From Candidatus Binatia bacterium (GTDB lineage Bacteria; Eisenbacteria; RBG-16-71-46; SZUA-252), in NCBI GenBank assembly GCA_035631035.1, contig DASQJL010000042.1, positions 1 to 64,000 on the forward strand: a stretch of DNA of 64,000 bases, written 5' to 3'. Each line of letters begins with the position of its first letter. Position 1 is the first letter of the stretch. This document shows positions 63,729 to 64,000 of the stretch, one piece after another. Below the pieces are notes generated by a model, which did no database searches, had not been told where the DNA came from, and worked only from the letters and a program-made list of their open reading frames with translations. The position numbers and the translations under genes are program-made.

Positions 63729-64000
63729 GAACCCTCCGCGCGGGGGTCGCGGGGCTCGGACATCTGGGGACCCTGCACGCCCGCGCCTGGCAGCGCATCG
63801 AGGGGGTGGAGCTGGTCGGGGGGTTCGATCCCGACCCCGACGCCCGCGCGCGGGCCGAGGAGGCGCTCGGGATCAAGATGCACGACTCCCTGGCCGCGCT
63901 GCTCGCGGGGCTCGATCTCCTCTCGATCGCCGCGCCGACGCCGGCGCATCATGATCTCGCCAAGGCCGCGCTCGCCCGCGGCATCGCGACCCTGGTCGAG
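63725..64000 (+). CDS. Gfo/Idh/MocA oxidoreductase (3' partial); candidate GnnA
   Basis: The first 92 residues of an NAD-dependent oxidoreductase, cut by the window edge. It starts at GTG 63725 in GTGA with lpxA. Rossmann motif GVAGLGHLGTLHARAW, then VGGFDPDP, and IAAPTPAHHDLAKA, as in the family. In bacteria that make lipid A with 2,3-diaminoglucose, the oxidoreductase GnnA (with aminotransferase GnnB) is coded next to lpxA; the position supports this, the sequence alone does not prove it. Confidence 0.75.
   Translation, partial: MRTLRAGVAGLGHLGTLHARAWQRIEGVELVGGFDPDPDARARAEEALGIKMHDSLAALLAGLDLLSIAAPTPAHHDLAKAALARGIATLVE

Noticed and set aside
1-64000. CRISPR array, transposase, integrase or toxin-antitoxin pair
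   Set aside because: No direct-repeat array and no such proteins were seen on either strand.

Overview
The window is GC-rich, densely coding chromosomal DNA from a double-membrane (Gram-negative) bacterium. Evidence for the outer membrane includes BamA, Skp, LpxD, a fused LpxC-FabZ, LpxA, Lol export components, Lnt and several proteins ending in the C-terminal Phe typical of outer-membrane barrels. It also carries mcsA-mcsB-clpC (better known from Firmicutes), a PKD/FlgD-like secreted protein with a type IX-style C-terminal module, and metalloprotease-propeller-barrel fusions. That mix suggests an uncultured FCB-superphylum-like lineage such as Candidatus Eisenbacteria; the placement is inference, with no rRNA in the window to confirm it. 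No rRNA, tRNA, CRISPR array, insertion sequence or prophage was seen, and the content reads as core genome rather than an island.

Layout. 1-1662: end of a large secreted adhesin-like protein. 6716-1690 (minus): an operon of three overlapping M42 aminopeptidase paralogs, a class I aminotransferase and a small membrane-associated protein. 6773-9836: glycosyltransferase, CutA and a YtcJ-type amidohydrolase. 9948-20379: two long paralogs, each a secreted zinc-metalloprotease domain, a TolB-like propeller and an outer-membrane barrel, separated by a PEGA-like protein, a lipoprotein, a coiled-coil protein behind a sigma-54 promoter, and AlaX. 20390-25597: PAP2 phosphatase, PgeF, a LolB/LolA-like pair, a nitrilase-family hydrolase and an NtrB-like membrane kinase. 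25636-31498: a YfiM-like protein, CCA-type nucleotidyltransferase, polyprenyl synthase, RsfS, ArgS and a PfkB kinase. 31719-36303: HD-GYP protein behind a sigma-54 promoter, PurM, a receiver-less sigma-54 activator and an oxidoreductase. 36299-40723: Lnt (apparently with an ATT start), an orphan EcfT-like protein, TruA and HtrA. 40720-47287: purB-purL-purQ-unknown-purF. 47863-49803: a PilB-like ATPase with extra zinc ribbons behind a third sigma-54 promoter. 49882-64000: LysS, LolC/E-LolD, McsA-McsB-ClpC, BamA-Skp-LpxD-LpxC/FabZ-LpxA and the start of a Gfo/Idh/MocA oxidoreductase.

How the genes work together. Three themes recur. The envelope theme covers lipid A synthesis, barrel insertion, lipoprotein maturation and transport, and the two unusual barrel fusions. 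The sigma-54 theme comprises three near-consensus -24/-12 promoters, an activator and a membrane kinase whose N-terminal module resembles that of the HD-GYP protein. The purine theme has a small-type PurL and PurQ but no recognisable purS; the unknown gene between purQ and purF looks like two tandem, highly diverged PurS-like repeats and is one of the two most interesting candidates here, with the protease-propeller-barrel fusions. Translational coupling by ATGA, GTGA or TTGA overlaps is the rule throughout.
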